40,200 bases of DNA from Salinisphaera hydrothermalis C41B8 (GTDB lineage Bacteria; Pseudomonadota; Gammaproteobacteria; Nevskiales; Salinisphaeraceae), in contig NZ_APNK01000032.1 of assembly GCF_000732535.1 (NCBI RefSeq), positions 1-40,200 on the forward strand. The letters are read 5' to 3'. Position 1 is the first letter of the stretch; each line of letters starts with the position of its first letter. A model generated the notes under the pieces. It saw only the letters and a program-made list of their open reading frames with translations, was not told the DNA's origin and ran no database searches. Positions 22,939-30,576 of this stretch are shown here, piece by piece. The position numbers were made by a program, and so were the translations under genes.

Positions 22939-23151
22939 CTACCGCCGTCGTAACGGCCTGAGCAAGCCGCGCAGATCGTTGTGATCGATCTGGTACATCA
23001 GCGCCAGCAGTCGCCCCAACTCGCCGGCCGGAAAACCCTGGCGGGCGAACCAGGCCAGATAGCCGCCGGGCAGATCGGCGATCACGCGCCCTTCGTACTT
23101 GCCGAACGGCATGGTTCGCGTGACCAGTTTCTCCAGGTCCTGTGAATCCAC
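22939..23151 (-). CDS. DUF3820 family small protein
   Basis: This 70-residue protein matches the DUF3820 family, known as a putative quorum-sensing-regulated virulence factor in Pseudomonas. The hallmark TMPFGKYEGRVIADLPGGYL and the following WFARQGFPAGELGRLLALM and IDHNDLRGLL cover nearly the whole family length. The start is GTG at 23151, with GAGG seven bases upstream. The Pseudomonas member was structurally solved but its function is unclear. It lies between the NCS1 permease and TrkH genes on the same strand, with an 84-bp gap to TrkH. Confidence 0.85.
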   Translation of the reverse strand: MDSQDLEKLVTRTMPFGKYEGRVIADLPGGYLAWFARQGFPAGELGRLLALMYQIDHNDLRGLLRPLRRR

Positions 23152-23224
23152 GGACAGCCTCGATCAACAGCGCCCGGACGAGCCCGGGCGCCGATCATGC
23201 TATCGCAAGCCGCGACGCTATCGC

Positions 23225-24670
23225 TCACCCGCCCTCGCGCTGGGCCAGCATGCGGTTCGAATCGGCGATCGCCTGCTGTTCGGCCGCGGTATCGATCCCC
23301 GAGGCCAGAATCCAGTACAGACCGCCGGCCACGACCAGCCCGACCAGGAACGAGATGTCGGCCCCGCCCAGCCAGCGCGTGACCGGGCCGGTATAGAACG
23401 AGATGGCGAAAAACGGAATCATCGCCACGAAGCCGACGGCGTAGGCGAGCATCCCGCGCCAGGACCACTGCCCGTAGATCCCGCGCGGATTGAAGATCTC
23501 GGTGATGGCATAGCGGCCGTGGCGCACGACATAAAAGTCGATCAGGTTCACGGCCGTCCACGGCACCAGGAAGTACAACATCAGGATCACGAAGTTGTTG
23601 AAGCTGCCCAGATACGCATCGGGGATGACCAGCGCGACCGCCGTCGCCAGCGCCCCGAACAGCACGATGCCGATGACCCGCACGCTGATGGTCGGGCGTA
23701 CCGGCCGATAGGCATCGATGGTACTGATGCCGGTGAGCATGGCGCCGTACATATTCACGGCCATCACGCTGATCAGCGCCGGCACCGAAGCCAGTACCGC
23801 GAAGGTGCCAAACCCGGGCAGGATGTCGTTGCCGACCGACCTTAGGCTCGCAATCACCTCCGGATGCGGCAGGGCCGCGGACAGGAACGCCCCCAGTGAC
23901 ATCAGCCAGATCGCCGAGCCGCCGGCGCCCAGATAGGTCCAGCTGATCACGCCGCGCGAGGAGACGTTGCTCGGCAGATAACGCGAATAATCCGAGACAT
24001 AAACCGCATAACTGATCTGGTAACCGGCCGCGGCCGAGAACTGGACGAGGAACACCGCCCAGCCGGCGCCCGATTGGTGAACCGCCGCATGGCCGTGCAT
24101 GACGATCGCGCCGATGGTCAGCACCGCGAACACGGCAATCAGGATCGGCGTGAGCCAGCGCTGCACGAAATGCAGCAGATCGTGGCCCACCACGGCGATA
24201 CCGATCGCCAGCAGCACCAGCAGCGGATACCAGAACAACGGCCCGCCGGGCAGCACGAGCCGCAACGCCTCGGTGGCCAGAATGACGTTGAATACGTTGA
24301 ACCCGCAGTACACGAAGATGGTGGCCGCGAACGGCAGGATCGCCCCGCGCGAGCCGAACTGGGCGCGCGATTGAATCATCTGCGGCAGGCCGAGGCGCGG
24401 GCCCTGGTTGGCATGAAACGCCATGAAAAACGTCCCGAAGGCCGCACCGAGGACAACCGCCAGCACGCTCCACCACACGCCCAGCCCCATCGAGGGCCCG
24501 ACGAAGCCGGTGACCATGGTCGTGAGCACGAAGTTGCCCGTGAACCAGAATGGCCCCTGGTGCCAGACTTTACCGTGACGCTCGGCCTTGGGCACATAAT
24601 CGATCGAGCGCACCTCGACCACGCCGCGACGGTCGCTGGCCGTCCCATCGACATTCATTGTCGAACTCAT
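23225..24670 (-). CDS. NCS1 family permease (purine-cytosine permease-like), probable guanidino-compound importer
   Basis: This 481-residue inner-membrane protein has about 12 hydrophobic helices and the NCS1 pattern: a conserved N-terminal cytoplasmic segment, FWFTGNFVLTTMVTGFVGP in TM1, then LGLPQMIQSRAQFGSRG and IFVYCGFNVFNVILA. The middle has SAAAGYQISYAVYVSDYSRY, and the late segment YFLVPWTAVNLIDFYVVRHG is the NCS1 signature of cytosine, allantoin and hydantoin permeases. GGGGGAGAT lies before the ATG. It follows the ureohydrolase gene by 46 bp on the same strand, so the two are most likely co-transcribed from the sigma-54 promoter at 25707-25722. From this pairing I infer uptake of 4-guanidinobutyrate or a similar guanidino compound; nucleobases remain possible. 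Confidence 0.88.
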   Translation of the reverse strand: MSSTMNVDGTASDRRGVVEVRSIDYVPKAERHGKVWHQGPFWFTGNFVLTTMVTGFVGPSMGLGVWWSVLAVVLGAAFGTFFMAFHANQGPRLGLPQMIQSRAQFGSRGAILPFAATIFVYCGFNVFNVILATEALRLVLPGGPLFWYPLLVLLAIGIAVVGHDLLHFVQRWLTPILIAVFAVLTIGAIVMHGHAAVHQSGAGWAVFLVQFSAAAGYQISYAVYVSDYSRYLPSNVSSRGVISWTYLGAGGSAIWLMSLGAFLSAALPHPEVIASLRSVGNDILPGFGTFAVLASVPALISVMAVNMYGAMLTGISTIDAYRPVRPTISVRVIGIVLFGALATAVALVIPDAYLGSFNNFVILMLYFLVPWTAVNLIDFYVVRHGRYAITEIFNPRGIYGQWSWRGMLAYAVGFVAMIPFFAISFYTGPVTRWLGGADISFLVGLVVAGGLYWILASGIDTAAEQQAIADSNRMLAQREGG

Positions 24671-24716
24671 TATCTCCCCCTTGTCGTTGACAGGTGATGC
24701 AAGCCGTCCGATCGGC

Positions 24717-25673
24717 TCAGTTGCGATAAGTCACGCCCGGCAGGACGCAGAGCATTTCATAGAGCAGGTTGGCGCCCAGCAGGGCGGTGTTGCCGCTGGG
24801 ATCGTAGGGCGGCGCCACTTCGACCAGATCGCCCCCGACCAGGTCCAGGCCACGACAGCCACGCACGATCTCCAGCGCCTGCGGCGGCGTCAGGCCGCCG
24901 ATTTCGGCGGTGCCGGTGCCCGGCGCGAAACCGGGGTCCAGGCTGTCGATATCGAAACTGAGATAGACCGGCCCGCCGCCAACCTGCTCGCGAACCTCGG
25001 CCATCAGCGGCGTCAGGCTCTGGTGCCAGCACTGCTCGGCCGGCACCACGCGGGCGCCCTGTTGCCGGGCCCAGTCAAAATCGTCGGCGGCATAGCCCGT
25101 GCCGCGCAGCCCGATCTGGACCATGCGCCGGGTATCGATCAGCCCTTCCTCGATCGCGCGCCGGAACGGCGTGCCGTGGGCGATTTCCTCGCCGAACATC
25201 TGCTCGTTGGTATCGGCATGAGCATCGACATGGATCAGCCCGACCGGGCCGTGCCGGCCCGCCATGGCCCGCAGGATCGGCCAGGTCAGCGTGTGGTCGC
25301 CGCCCAGCGTCAGCGGGCGACAGCCGGCGGTGACGATGTCGGTGTGAAACGCCTCGATGATTCCGATGCTCTTCTTCAGGTCGAAGGTGTTGATCGGCAC
25401 ATCGCCGATATCGGCCACCTGGAGCGAATCAAACGGTGCCGCACCGGTGGCCATGTTGTAGGGCCGGAGCATGCGCGATTCGTCGCGGATCTGGCGCGGG
25501 CCGAGCCGCGTGCCGGGCCGGTTGGACGTGCCGATATCCATCGGAATGCCGACGAATGCCGCATCCAGCCCGGCCGCGTCCCGCTGGCTGGGCAAGCGCA
25601 TCATCGTCGCCGGCCCGCCGAAACGCGGCATCGTATTGCCACCAAGAGGCTGATTGAGATCACGATTTGCCAT
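24717..25673 (-). CDS. gbuA: Ureohydrolase, guanidinobutyrase/agmatinase type
   Basis: This 318-residue binuclear manganese enzyme hydrolyses a guanidino group to urea plus an amine. Metal ligands are present: H127 (LGGDHT), D150, H152 and D154 (HVDAHAD), and D241 and D243 (SFDIDSLDP). The whole sequence, from NQPLGGNTMPRFGG and PYNMATGAAPFDSLQVADIGD to EMLCVLPGV at the end, closely resembles Pseudomonas aeruginosa GbuA, which converts 4-guanidinobutyrate to 4-aminobutyrate and urea; GpuA (guanidinopropionase) is the main alternative. The start ATG at 25673 has no clear Shine-Dalgarno but sits about 24 nt after the predicted sigma-54 transcription start. It is the first gene of an operon with the NCS1 permease and divergent from a sigma-54 activator. 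Confidence 0.88.
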   Translation of the reverse strand: MANRDLNQPLGGNTMPRFGGPATMMRLPSQRDAAGLDAAFVGIPMDIGTSNRPGTRLGPRQIRDESRMLRPYNMATGAAPFDSLQVADIGDVPINTFDLKKSIGIIEAFHTDIVTAGCRPLTLGGDHTLTWPILRAMAGRHGPVGLIHVDAHADTNEQMFGEEIAHGTPFRRAIEEGLIDTRRMVQIGLRGTGYAADDFDWARQQGARVVPAEQCWHQSLTPLMAEVREQVGGGPVYLSFDIDSLDPGFAPGTGTAEIGGLTPPQALEIVRGCRGLDLVGGDLVEVAPPYDPSGNTALLGANLLYEMLCVLPGVTYRN

Positions 25674-25706
25674 AGTGCGGGTTCGGTTGGGATTTACCCA
25701 CACCGT

Positions 25707-25722
25707 GGCAAGAATCGGGCCG
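25707..25722 (-). promoter_or_regulatory. Sigma-54 (RpoN) promoter for the ureohydrolase operon
   Basis: On the minus strand the sequence reads CGGCCCGATTCTTGCC: GG and GC are exactly 10 bp apart and the -12 box is TTGC, against the known consensus TGGCACG-N4-TTGCW. The distance to the ATG at 25673 is about 34 bp from the GC, a normal leader. A sigma-54 activator gene is divergently adjacent, which supports the call. Confidence 0.75.
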
Positions 25723-25731
25723 AGTTATAAG

Positions 25732-25748
25732 GCATTGAATATCAATGC
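25732..25748. promoter_or_regulatory. 17-bp palindrome in the sigma-54 regulatory region
   Basis: GCATTGAATATCAATGC pairs at 7 of 8 positions around the central T. It lies about 20-40 bp upstream of the -12 element and contains TGAAT, the complement of the ATTCA boxes further upstream. It may be a binding site for the activator or a repressor. Confidence 0.5.
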
Positions 25749-25763
25749 TCTTGTTAGCACGCG

Positions 25764-25831
25764 ATTCATAAACGAATGATTGACGGCCCGTTTTAATTCA
25801 TAATGGATTCAACCGATTCATATTCGATTCA
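25764..25831. promoter_or_regulatory. Phased ATTCA boxes, candidate upstream activating sequences
   Basis: ATTCA starts at 25764, 25796, 25807, 25816 and 25827; the last four are spaced 11, 9 and 11 bp, about one helical turn. The first copy also forms ATTC-N6-GAAT (25764-25777). The phased block is 88-123 bp upstream of the -12 element of the ureohydrolase promoter, the usual range for activator sites, and it directly precedes the activator gene, so autoregulation is possible. A TTGACG hexamer at 25780-25785 could be a -35 for the activator gene. Confidence 0.5.
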
Positions 25832-25837
25832 GCCGCG

Positions 25838-27241
25838 ATGCCTTCGCCCGACAACCTGCAGGCACTGGAACTGGATGCCGTGCTGGCCCATTCCCACGAC
25901 CACGTCGTCATTGCCGACCAGCACGGCCGCATCCTGAAAGCCAGCGAGAGCTGTGCCGGCGTCTACGGCCTGCCTTTGCAGGAATTCATCGGCGCCTCGA
26001 CCTACGACCTCGAACACAACGGCGTGCTGTCGCCCTCGATCACCGTGCGTGTGCTGGAACAGCGCCGCGCCTGCCATGTGATGCAGGCCACGCTGACCGG
26101 CCGCTCGGTTATGGCCAGCGCCTATCCGGTATGGGACGGCGATCGGCTGGTGCGCGTGGTCAGCCTGTCCAAGGACATGACCGATATCCGCAGCCTGCAG
26201 CGCGAGTACGAACTGCTGCACCGGCAGCTCATTGCGCGTGAAGCCGCGCCCGCGACCGCCCTGGACCCCGACGCCGACATTCCCACCTGCAATCCACGCA
26301 TGCGCGAAATCGTGTCGTTGCTGGAGCGGGTGGCACCTACCGACGCGAGCGTGGTGCTGCTGGGCGAGACGGGGGTGGGGAAAACTCGCATCGCGGGGCT
26401 TTTGCACCGACTCAGCCAGCGGTCGAACGGGCCGTTCGTGGAAGCCAACTGCGGCGCGATTCCGGACACGCTGTTCGAGTCGGAAATGTTCGGCTATGTC
26501 GCCGGCGCCTTCAGCGGAGCCGCGCGCAATGGCAAACCCGGCTTGGCCGAGCGCGCCCATGGCGGCACCCTGTTTCTCGACGAAATCGCCGAGCTGTCGG
26601 CCCAGGCCCAGACCAAACTGTTGCGCGTGCTCCAGGATCGCCGCGTGACACGACTGGGCAGCACGGACGTGCGCACAGCCGATTTTCGGCTGATCGCGGC
26701 CACCAATCGCGATCTCGAAGCGCAGGTCGCCGAGGGCCGTTTCCGCCTGGATCTCTATCACCGCATCAACGTCGTGCCGGTCACGATCCCCGCGCTCGCG
26801 GAGCGAGCCGAAGATATTCCGCTGTTCATCCAGCGCATGCTCCATCAGCTGAATACGCGCTACGGTCAGGACAAAACACTCGCGCCGGAGACATGGTCTT
26901 ATCTGCTTGGGCGAAGCTGGCCGGGCAATCTGCGCGAACTCGAGAATTATCTGGAACGGCTCTATGTGCTCGCTGCCGGGCCCACCATCAGCCCCGGCCC
27001 CACAACCGGCGCCGCCCTGGACGCCGAAGCGGGACAAAAGACTGACCGCGAGGCGGCGCCCCGCCCGTTGCACACCCTGCGCGAAGCCGTCGAAACCGCA
27101 GAACGCGAATGCCTGCAAGCGGCGTTAAGCCGCTGTCGCAGCACCTATGAGATGGCCCACATGCTGGGCAGCAGCCAACCCACGGTTTTTCGCAAGCTCA
27201 GAAAATACGGCCTCGCTATCGATACGGACCCAGCCGCCTGA
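25838..27241 (+). CDS. Sigma-54-dependent transcriptional activator, PAS-AAA+-HTH
   Basis: This 467-residue activator has a PAS sensor (about residues 12-110: VVIADQHGRILKASES), an AAA+ domain (about 150-385) and a C-terminal Fis/TyrR-type helix-turn-helix (about 430-458: TYEMAHMLGSSQPTVFRKLRKYG). Walker A is GETGVGKT (176-183), Walker B LFLDE (245-249), and the sensor/arginine-finger region reads FRLDLYHRINVV. The sigma-54 contact loop is GAFSGA (223-228) instead of the canonical GAFTGA. The PAS domain is in the place where a small ligand could bind; there is no receiver domain, so it is not a two-component protein. It is divergent from the ureohydrolase-permease operon with a sigma-54 promoter, which it presumably activates in response to the substrate. 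No ribosome binding site is apparent. Confidence 0.9.
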   Translation: MPSPDNLQALELDAVLAHSHDHVVIADQHGRILKASESCAGVYGLPLQEFIGASTYDLEHNGVLSPSITVRVLEQRRACHVMQATLTGRSVMASAYPVWDGDRLVRVVSLSKDMTDIRSLQREYELLHRQLIAREAAPATALDPDADIPTCNPRMREIVSLLERVAPTDASVVLLGETGVGKTRIAGLLHRLSQRSNGPFVEANCGAIPDTLFESEMFGYVAGAFSGAARNGKPGLAERAHGGTLFLDEIAELSAQAQTKLLRVLQDRRVTRLGSTDVRTADFRLIAATNRDLEAQVAEGRFRLDLYHRINVVPVTIPALAERAEDIPLFIQRMLHQLNTRYGQDKTLAPETWSYLLGRSWPGNLRELENYLERLYVLAAGPTISPGPTTGAALDAEAGQKTDREAAPRPLHTLREAVETAERECLQAALSRCRSTYEMAHMLGSSQPTVFRKLRKYGLAIDTDPAA

Positions 27242-27746
27242 GTCCAAATCCGCGGATCGCTTTCTTCAAGCAACAGCGACGGAAAAGCCCGACAGGCCCA
27301 AACATTGACCGCTTTCAATCCCCCAATTAACGCCAATAGCGCAAATAGCGGACTGGGCTCACCACCTTTGCGATGCCGAGGCGCCGCACGACATCCCGCT
27401 TCGTTCCACAAGGCATTCATCCGCAGATCAACGCAGATTGACGCAGATGGCGGTTGGTCATTGGAGGCGTGGGCTCGATCGTGGCGCGAACCACCGTCAA
27501 TGCGTCGTTCCCGAAGCAAACCTTCAAGTCAGGCGTTTCGGTCGACGCCGTCGCCGATTAGCGCCTCGAATCCGCTACGGCACGAAAGCGGAGCCGCATC
27601 GGCGTCAATCTGCGTTGATCGGTGAATATTTTTCTTCAATGAACGAAGCCGGAGAAAACAAGACTAGCGAGGTCGACATCCCGGTCCGTCATTAGTGGCG
27701 TTTATCTGCGGATGGTTTTCTCCGGCGAACGAAGCGCGAGCTGTAT
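27242..27746. repeat. Gene-free block with inverted and 10-bp-period repeats
   Basis: This 505-bp stretch has no gene I can support. CGCAGAT occurs three times at exact 10-bp period (27422, 27432, 27442). A 19-bp perfect inverted repeat links 27426-27444 with 27602-27620, and a further complement ATCTGCG is at 27705-27711. A 12-bp inverted repeat links 27648-27659 (GCCGGAGAAAAC) and 27716-27727. The start of the block also carries CCCAATTAACGCC (27322-27334), shared with 8091-8103. Local AT content is above the window average. Open frames across the block have random-looking composition. Confidence 0.8.
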
Positions 27747-29507
27747 CTAGAACGTCGCCCACTCGTCGACCTCGTCCACGGTCTCGGACGCGGGCCTGGC
27801 TGCCACGGATCTTGGCTGAGGCTTGGGCTCGGTCTTGGGTTGGGTTTTCGTTGAGGCCTCGGGCTCCGGTCTTGCAGCGGTCGCGGGTGCGTCCGACGGT
27901 TCGGCGGCGGTCTGGGGCGGCTGCTCGGCCGAGACGCTTTCGGGCGCCGGCGCGGCGTGCTCGTCGCCCAGGCGAAAGCCCGCCATCTTGGCGAGCAACG
28001 CCTGAGCGCGGTTTTCCAGTTCCTGGCTGGCCGCCGCGGACTGCTCGACGAGCGCTGCATTCTCCTGGGTGCTCGCATCCATGTCGGCGATCGCGCGATT
28101 GACCTGCTCGATACCCCCGGCCTGCTCGCGGCTCGCCGAGGCAATCTCGGCGATCAGTTCGCTGACCTTGTGGATGCTCGTGTTGATGGTTTCGAGCGCT
28201 TCGCCGCAGCGGGTCACCTGCTTGGAGCCGTCCGCCACCTTGGTCGCGCTGTCGCTCACCAGGGTCTTGATATCGTCCACCGCGCTGGCGCTGCGATTGG
28301 CCAGATTACGCACCTCGTTCGCCACTACGGCGAACCCTCGCCCCTGCTCGCCGGCACGGGCCGCCTCGACCGACGCATTGAGCGCCAGCAGATTGGTCTG
28401 AAAGGCAATCTCCTCGATCAGGCCAACGATATCGGTGATCCGGCGACTGGATTGGTCGATTTCGCCCATGGCCGTAACCGCGGCCTTGGCCACGACACTG
28501 CCGTCGTCGGCACGCGTTTTCACGTCGCGTGCGAGTGTCTCGGCCTCGACCGCGTTGTCGGCGTTCTGTTTGACGGTGGAGGTCATCTGCTCCATCGAGG
28601 CGGCCGTTTCCTCGAGGCTGGCCGCCTGACGCTGGGTACGCGCGTTCAGTTCTTCGCTGCCGCTGGCGATCTGGGCGGCATTCGCCTCGACCGATTCCGA
28701 ACTGAGCCGAACGTCGCCCACCGTATCGACCAGGCGCTGCTGCATGCCGCTCAACGCCGAGAGCATGGCGCCGAATTCGTCGCGCCGCTTGTCCGAGATC
28801 TCGTTATCGAGATGGCCCTGGCCGATCGACTCGGCCAGCTGCCGCGCCTGCGTCAGCGGCCGGGTGATCAACCGAACCAATATGAATGCGACCAGCAGAC
28901 CGGCCACCAGCGCGCCGGCGCAGGTGCCGGCAATCAGCAACGTCAGCCACTGGGCGGTTTTCTCGCTCGATGCATGCAGGTGCTTGGCCGAGGCAATTTC
29001 GCTATCACGCAGGCTGTAGAGCGAATGGGCTGCGGCGGTCAACGGTAGTGAAAGCTGGGCGTCATAGAACGCGTTGGCGAGATACGCCTTGCCCATTCCG
29101 AGGACCTTGATGAACTTATCGAGCTTCGGATCGAGCTTGTCGAAGGTCTGCTGGACCTTGTCGGCCTGGGCCCGCTCTGCGGCGTTCGAGACACGCGCGG
29201 GATAGTAGTCCTTCCAGTTGCTCCTCAGCGTTTGCCGCGCGCTTTTCAGCTCGTCGGCCAAGGCCTGCATATCCCCCGACTGCGCCGCGTGCAGACGCCC
29301 CCGAATATTCTGCAGCATGGTGGCGTAGGTCTGGCTGGTATCGCCCAGGGCCGCTACGCCCTGCATATTGGTGGCATACAGTTTGCCGTTGTAAGCGTTG
29401 AGTTCATTAACGGCATACAACGACAACGCACAGAGCACAGCCCAGGCCAGAATGGTGGATCCGAATGCCAGGGTGATCTTGGCTTTCACACTCGACAGAA
29501 ATCGCAC
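27747..29507 (-). CDS. Methyl-accepting chemotaxis protein, four-helix-bundle sensor, CheR-tether-like C-terminus
   Basis: This 586-residue chemoreceptor has TM1 at about residues 9-33, a periplasmic all-helical domain of about 150 residues (34-185) like the Tar-type 4HB sensors, TM2 at about 187-215, HAMP, and a long cytoplasmic bundle with tip [19 protein letters not shown]. After the bundle comes a Pro/Ala/Glu/Lys-rich flexible linker of about 75 residues ending in EWATF, which resembles the NWETF pentapeptide that tethers CheR and CheB. The start is GTG at 29507, chosen because AAGGGGGA lies just upstream; an alternative TTG at 29528 would overlap that site. A sigma-28 promoter lies at 29571-29597. 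The ligand is unknown, and no other chemotaxis gene is adjacent. Confidence 0.92.
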   Translation of the reverse strand: MRFLSSVKAKITLAFGSTILAWAVLCALSLYAVNELNAYNGKLYATNMQGVAALGDTSQTYATMLQNIRGRLHAAQSGDMQALADELKSARQTLRSNWKDYYPARVSNAAERAQADKVQQTFDKLDPKLDKFIKVLGMGKAYLANAFYDAQLSLPLTAAAHSLYSLRDSEIASAKHLHASSEKTAQWLTLLIAGTCAGALVAGLLVAFILVRLITRPLTQARQLAESIGQGHLDNEISDKRRDEFGAMLSALSGMQQRLVDTVGDVRLSSESVEANAAQIASGSEELNARTQRQAASLEETAASMEQMTSTVKQNADNAVEAETLARDVKTRADDGSVVAKAAVTAMGEIDQSSRRITDIVGLIEEIAFQTNLLALNASVEAARAGEQGRGFAVVANEVRNLANRSASAVDDIKTLVSDSATKVADGSKQVTRCGEALETINTSIHKVSELIAEIASASREQAGGIEQVNRAIADMDASTQENAALVEQSAAASQELENRAQALLAKMAGFRLGDEHAAPAPESVSAEQPPQTAAEPSDAPATAARPEPEASTKTQPKTEPKPQPRSVAARPASETVDEVDEWATF

Positions 29508-29570
29508 GGCTTCCCCCTTCTTGCGCAACGCACGCCATCGCCCTTGCCGGCGACCTCGCAGATAAGGCCA

Positions 29571-29597
29571 CTATCGGCCGATGGCGCTGTTTCTTGA
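29571..29597 (-). promoter_or_regulatory. Sigma-28 (FliA) promoter for the chemoreceptor at 29507
   Basis: On the minus strand TCAAG (29597-29593) is followed after 14 bp by GCCGATAG (29578-29571). TCAAG-N14-GCCGATA is a known FliA form in pseudomonads. The predicted leader to the GTG start at 29507 is about 55 nt. Confidence 0.8.
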
Positions 29598-29704
29598 GTG
29601 CACGCTCTGCGCAACGACGGGCCAAGGGGGCGGGCCCGACGATTCAGCGCGCGGCTGCCTTCGGGCGTCATGCTGACGGCAAACAGAAGGCGGGAGAATC
29701 GTTG

Positions 29705-30060
29705 ATGACTACGACCATTCACCGAGGTGCCAGGATCACGGCGGTGCTGGCGCTCGCGGCTGTTGTCGTCATTCCGAATGCGAGCCGCGCCTCGAGTGGC
29801 GCTACATAGGGCCTGTCGCCAAGCCGCCGACGGGATACTTCGGGCCGAACATACGACCGTCGACCCCTGGGGCTCGGCTCATTACGGGTTGGCCCGCCTG
29901 GTCGGCACGGTGCCCGGGGAACACGCGCCACGTCAGGTGCTGTGCGTGTACGACAAGCGCTCGCACGCCGTCGAAATCGGATCGCCCATGCCGATTACAT
30001 CCGCAAGACGAGCCGAGAGGCCTTGACTTCAAACAGGCCCCGGATCGAACGGGCACGCGC
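29705..30060 (+). pseudogene. Probable frameshifted gene for a small secreted protein
   Basis: An ATG at 29705 begins a clear signal-peptide-like stretch (MTTTIHRGARITAVLALAAV, then VVIPNASRAS) that meets a stop at 29807-29809. Coding-like sequence continues in the frame of position 29727: ADGILRAEHTTVDPWGSAHY, then GLARLVGTVPGEH and RQVLCVYDKRSHAVEIG. After about 29985 the original frame regains good codon-position composition (HADYIRKTSREALTSN). The simplest reading is one exported protein of about 100-115 residues broken by two compensating frameshifts. I do not recognise the family. Sequencing error is an alternative explanation, and the exact end is uncertain. Confidence 0.4.
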
Positions 30061-30194
30061 CGATAAGCCGCCCGGCCGTCGTTACACACACAACAGTCCA
30101 CACGACAGCGTTCCGGCACAGGCAATCACCGGATTGCCCCCAGGGCGTGTCGTCACGAGAGACGCCACCGCATGACGTAGGCCGGGCAAAATTA

Positions 30195-30226
30195 AAGAGC
30201 CGGTCGCTGGACAGCGGCCGGCTCTT
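30195..30226 (-). terminator. Intrinsic terminator of the small gene at 30269-30475
   Basis: A 14-bp stem (30195-30208 with 30213-30226, one G-U pair) with a GGAC loop is followed on the minus strand by a T-rich tail, TTTAATTTTG. It lies 43 bp after the stop codon of the 68-residue protein. Confidence 0.8.
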
Positions 30227-30268
30227 CAAGCGCCGTGTGATGGGGCGGCCATATACCGCCCGCTATCA

Positions 30269-30475
30269 TCAGCTCTGGCGCAGCGTCGCGATTTCGCGGC
30301 CGATCTTCACCGCCTCTTCGCGGCTCGGCGCGTTGCGTTCGGGATGCTGCGGCGAGGTGCCGTTATCGAAACGCACCTCGACTTCCCAGCCCGTGTGCCC
30401 TTCGCGGCCCATGATTTCGTAGCCGCGCTCGGCATCGCGCTCGAGCGACTGCCAGTCCGTCAGGTTCTGCTTCAT
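30269..30475 (-). CDS. Hypothetical small protein, 68 residues
   Basis: I do not recognise this protein. It is short, charged and soluble, with no signal peptide or membrane helix: an N-terminal helix (LTDWQSLERDAERGYEIMGR), a short strand pair (TGWEVEVRFDNGT) and a C-terminal helix (PSREEAVKIGREIATLRQS). The pattern resembles small stress or accessory proteins that bind a partner, but no function is claimed. The reality of the gene is supported by the clean intrinsic terminator 43 bp after its stop and by strong third-position GC. It lies 101 bp downstream of the aldo-keto reductase gene on the same strand. Confidence 0.7.
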   Translation of the reverse strand: MKQNLTDWQSLERDAERGYEIMGREGHTGWEVEVRFDNGTSPQHPERNAPSREEAVKIGREIATLRQS

Positions 30476-30576
30476 GACATCTACCGTGGTGTTGGAATAA
30501 CGCCGGCGAGGCTAACAAACCTGCGCCGCCGGCGACTCCGTAATCACACGGTCCTCGAACGCGGCCACGACGTCGC

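Noticed and set aside
24671-24716. Guanidine or other riboswitch controlling the permease or ureohydrolase gene
   Set aside because: The gap between the two genes is only 46 bp, and the predicted leader of the ureohydrolase gene is about 24 nt, too short for known guanidine riboswitches.
27420-27450. Short regular repeats as a CRISPR array
   Set aside because: The unit is 7 bp with 3-bp gaps, only three copies, and inverted copies nearby; there are no spacers of 25-40 bp and no cas genes.
27305-27625. Open frames across the repeat block as small genes
   Set aside because: They span the inverted and periodic repeats, lack start signals and have no coding-type third-position GC.
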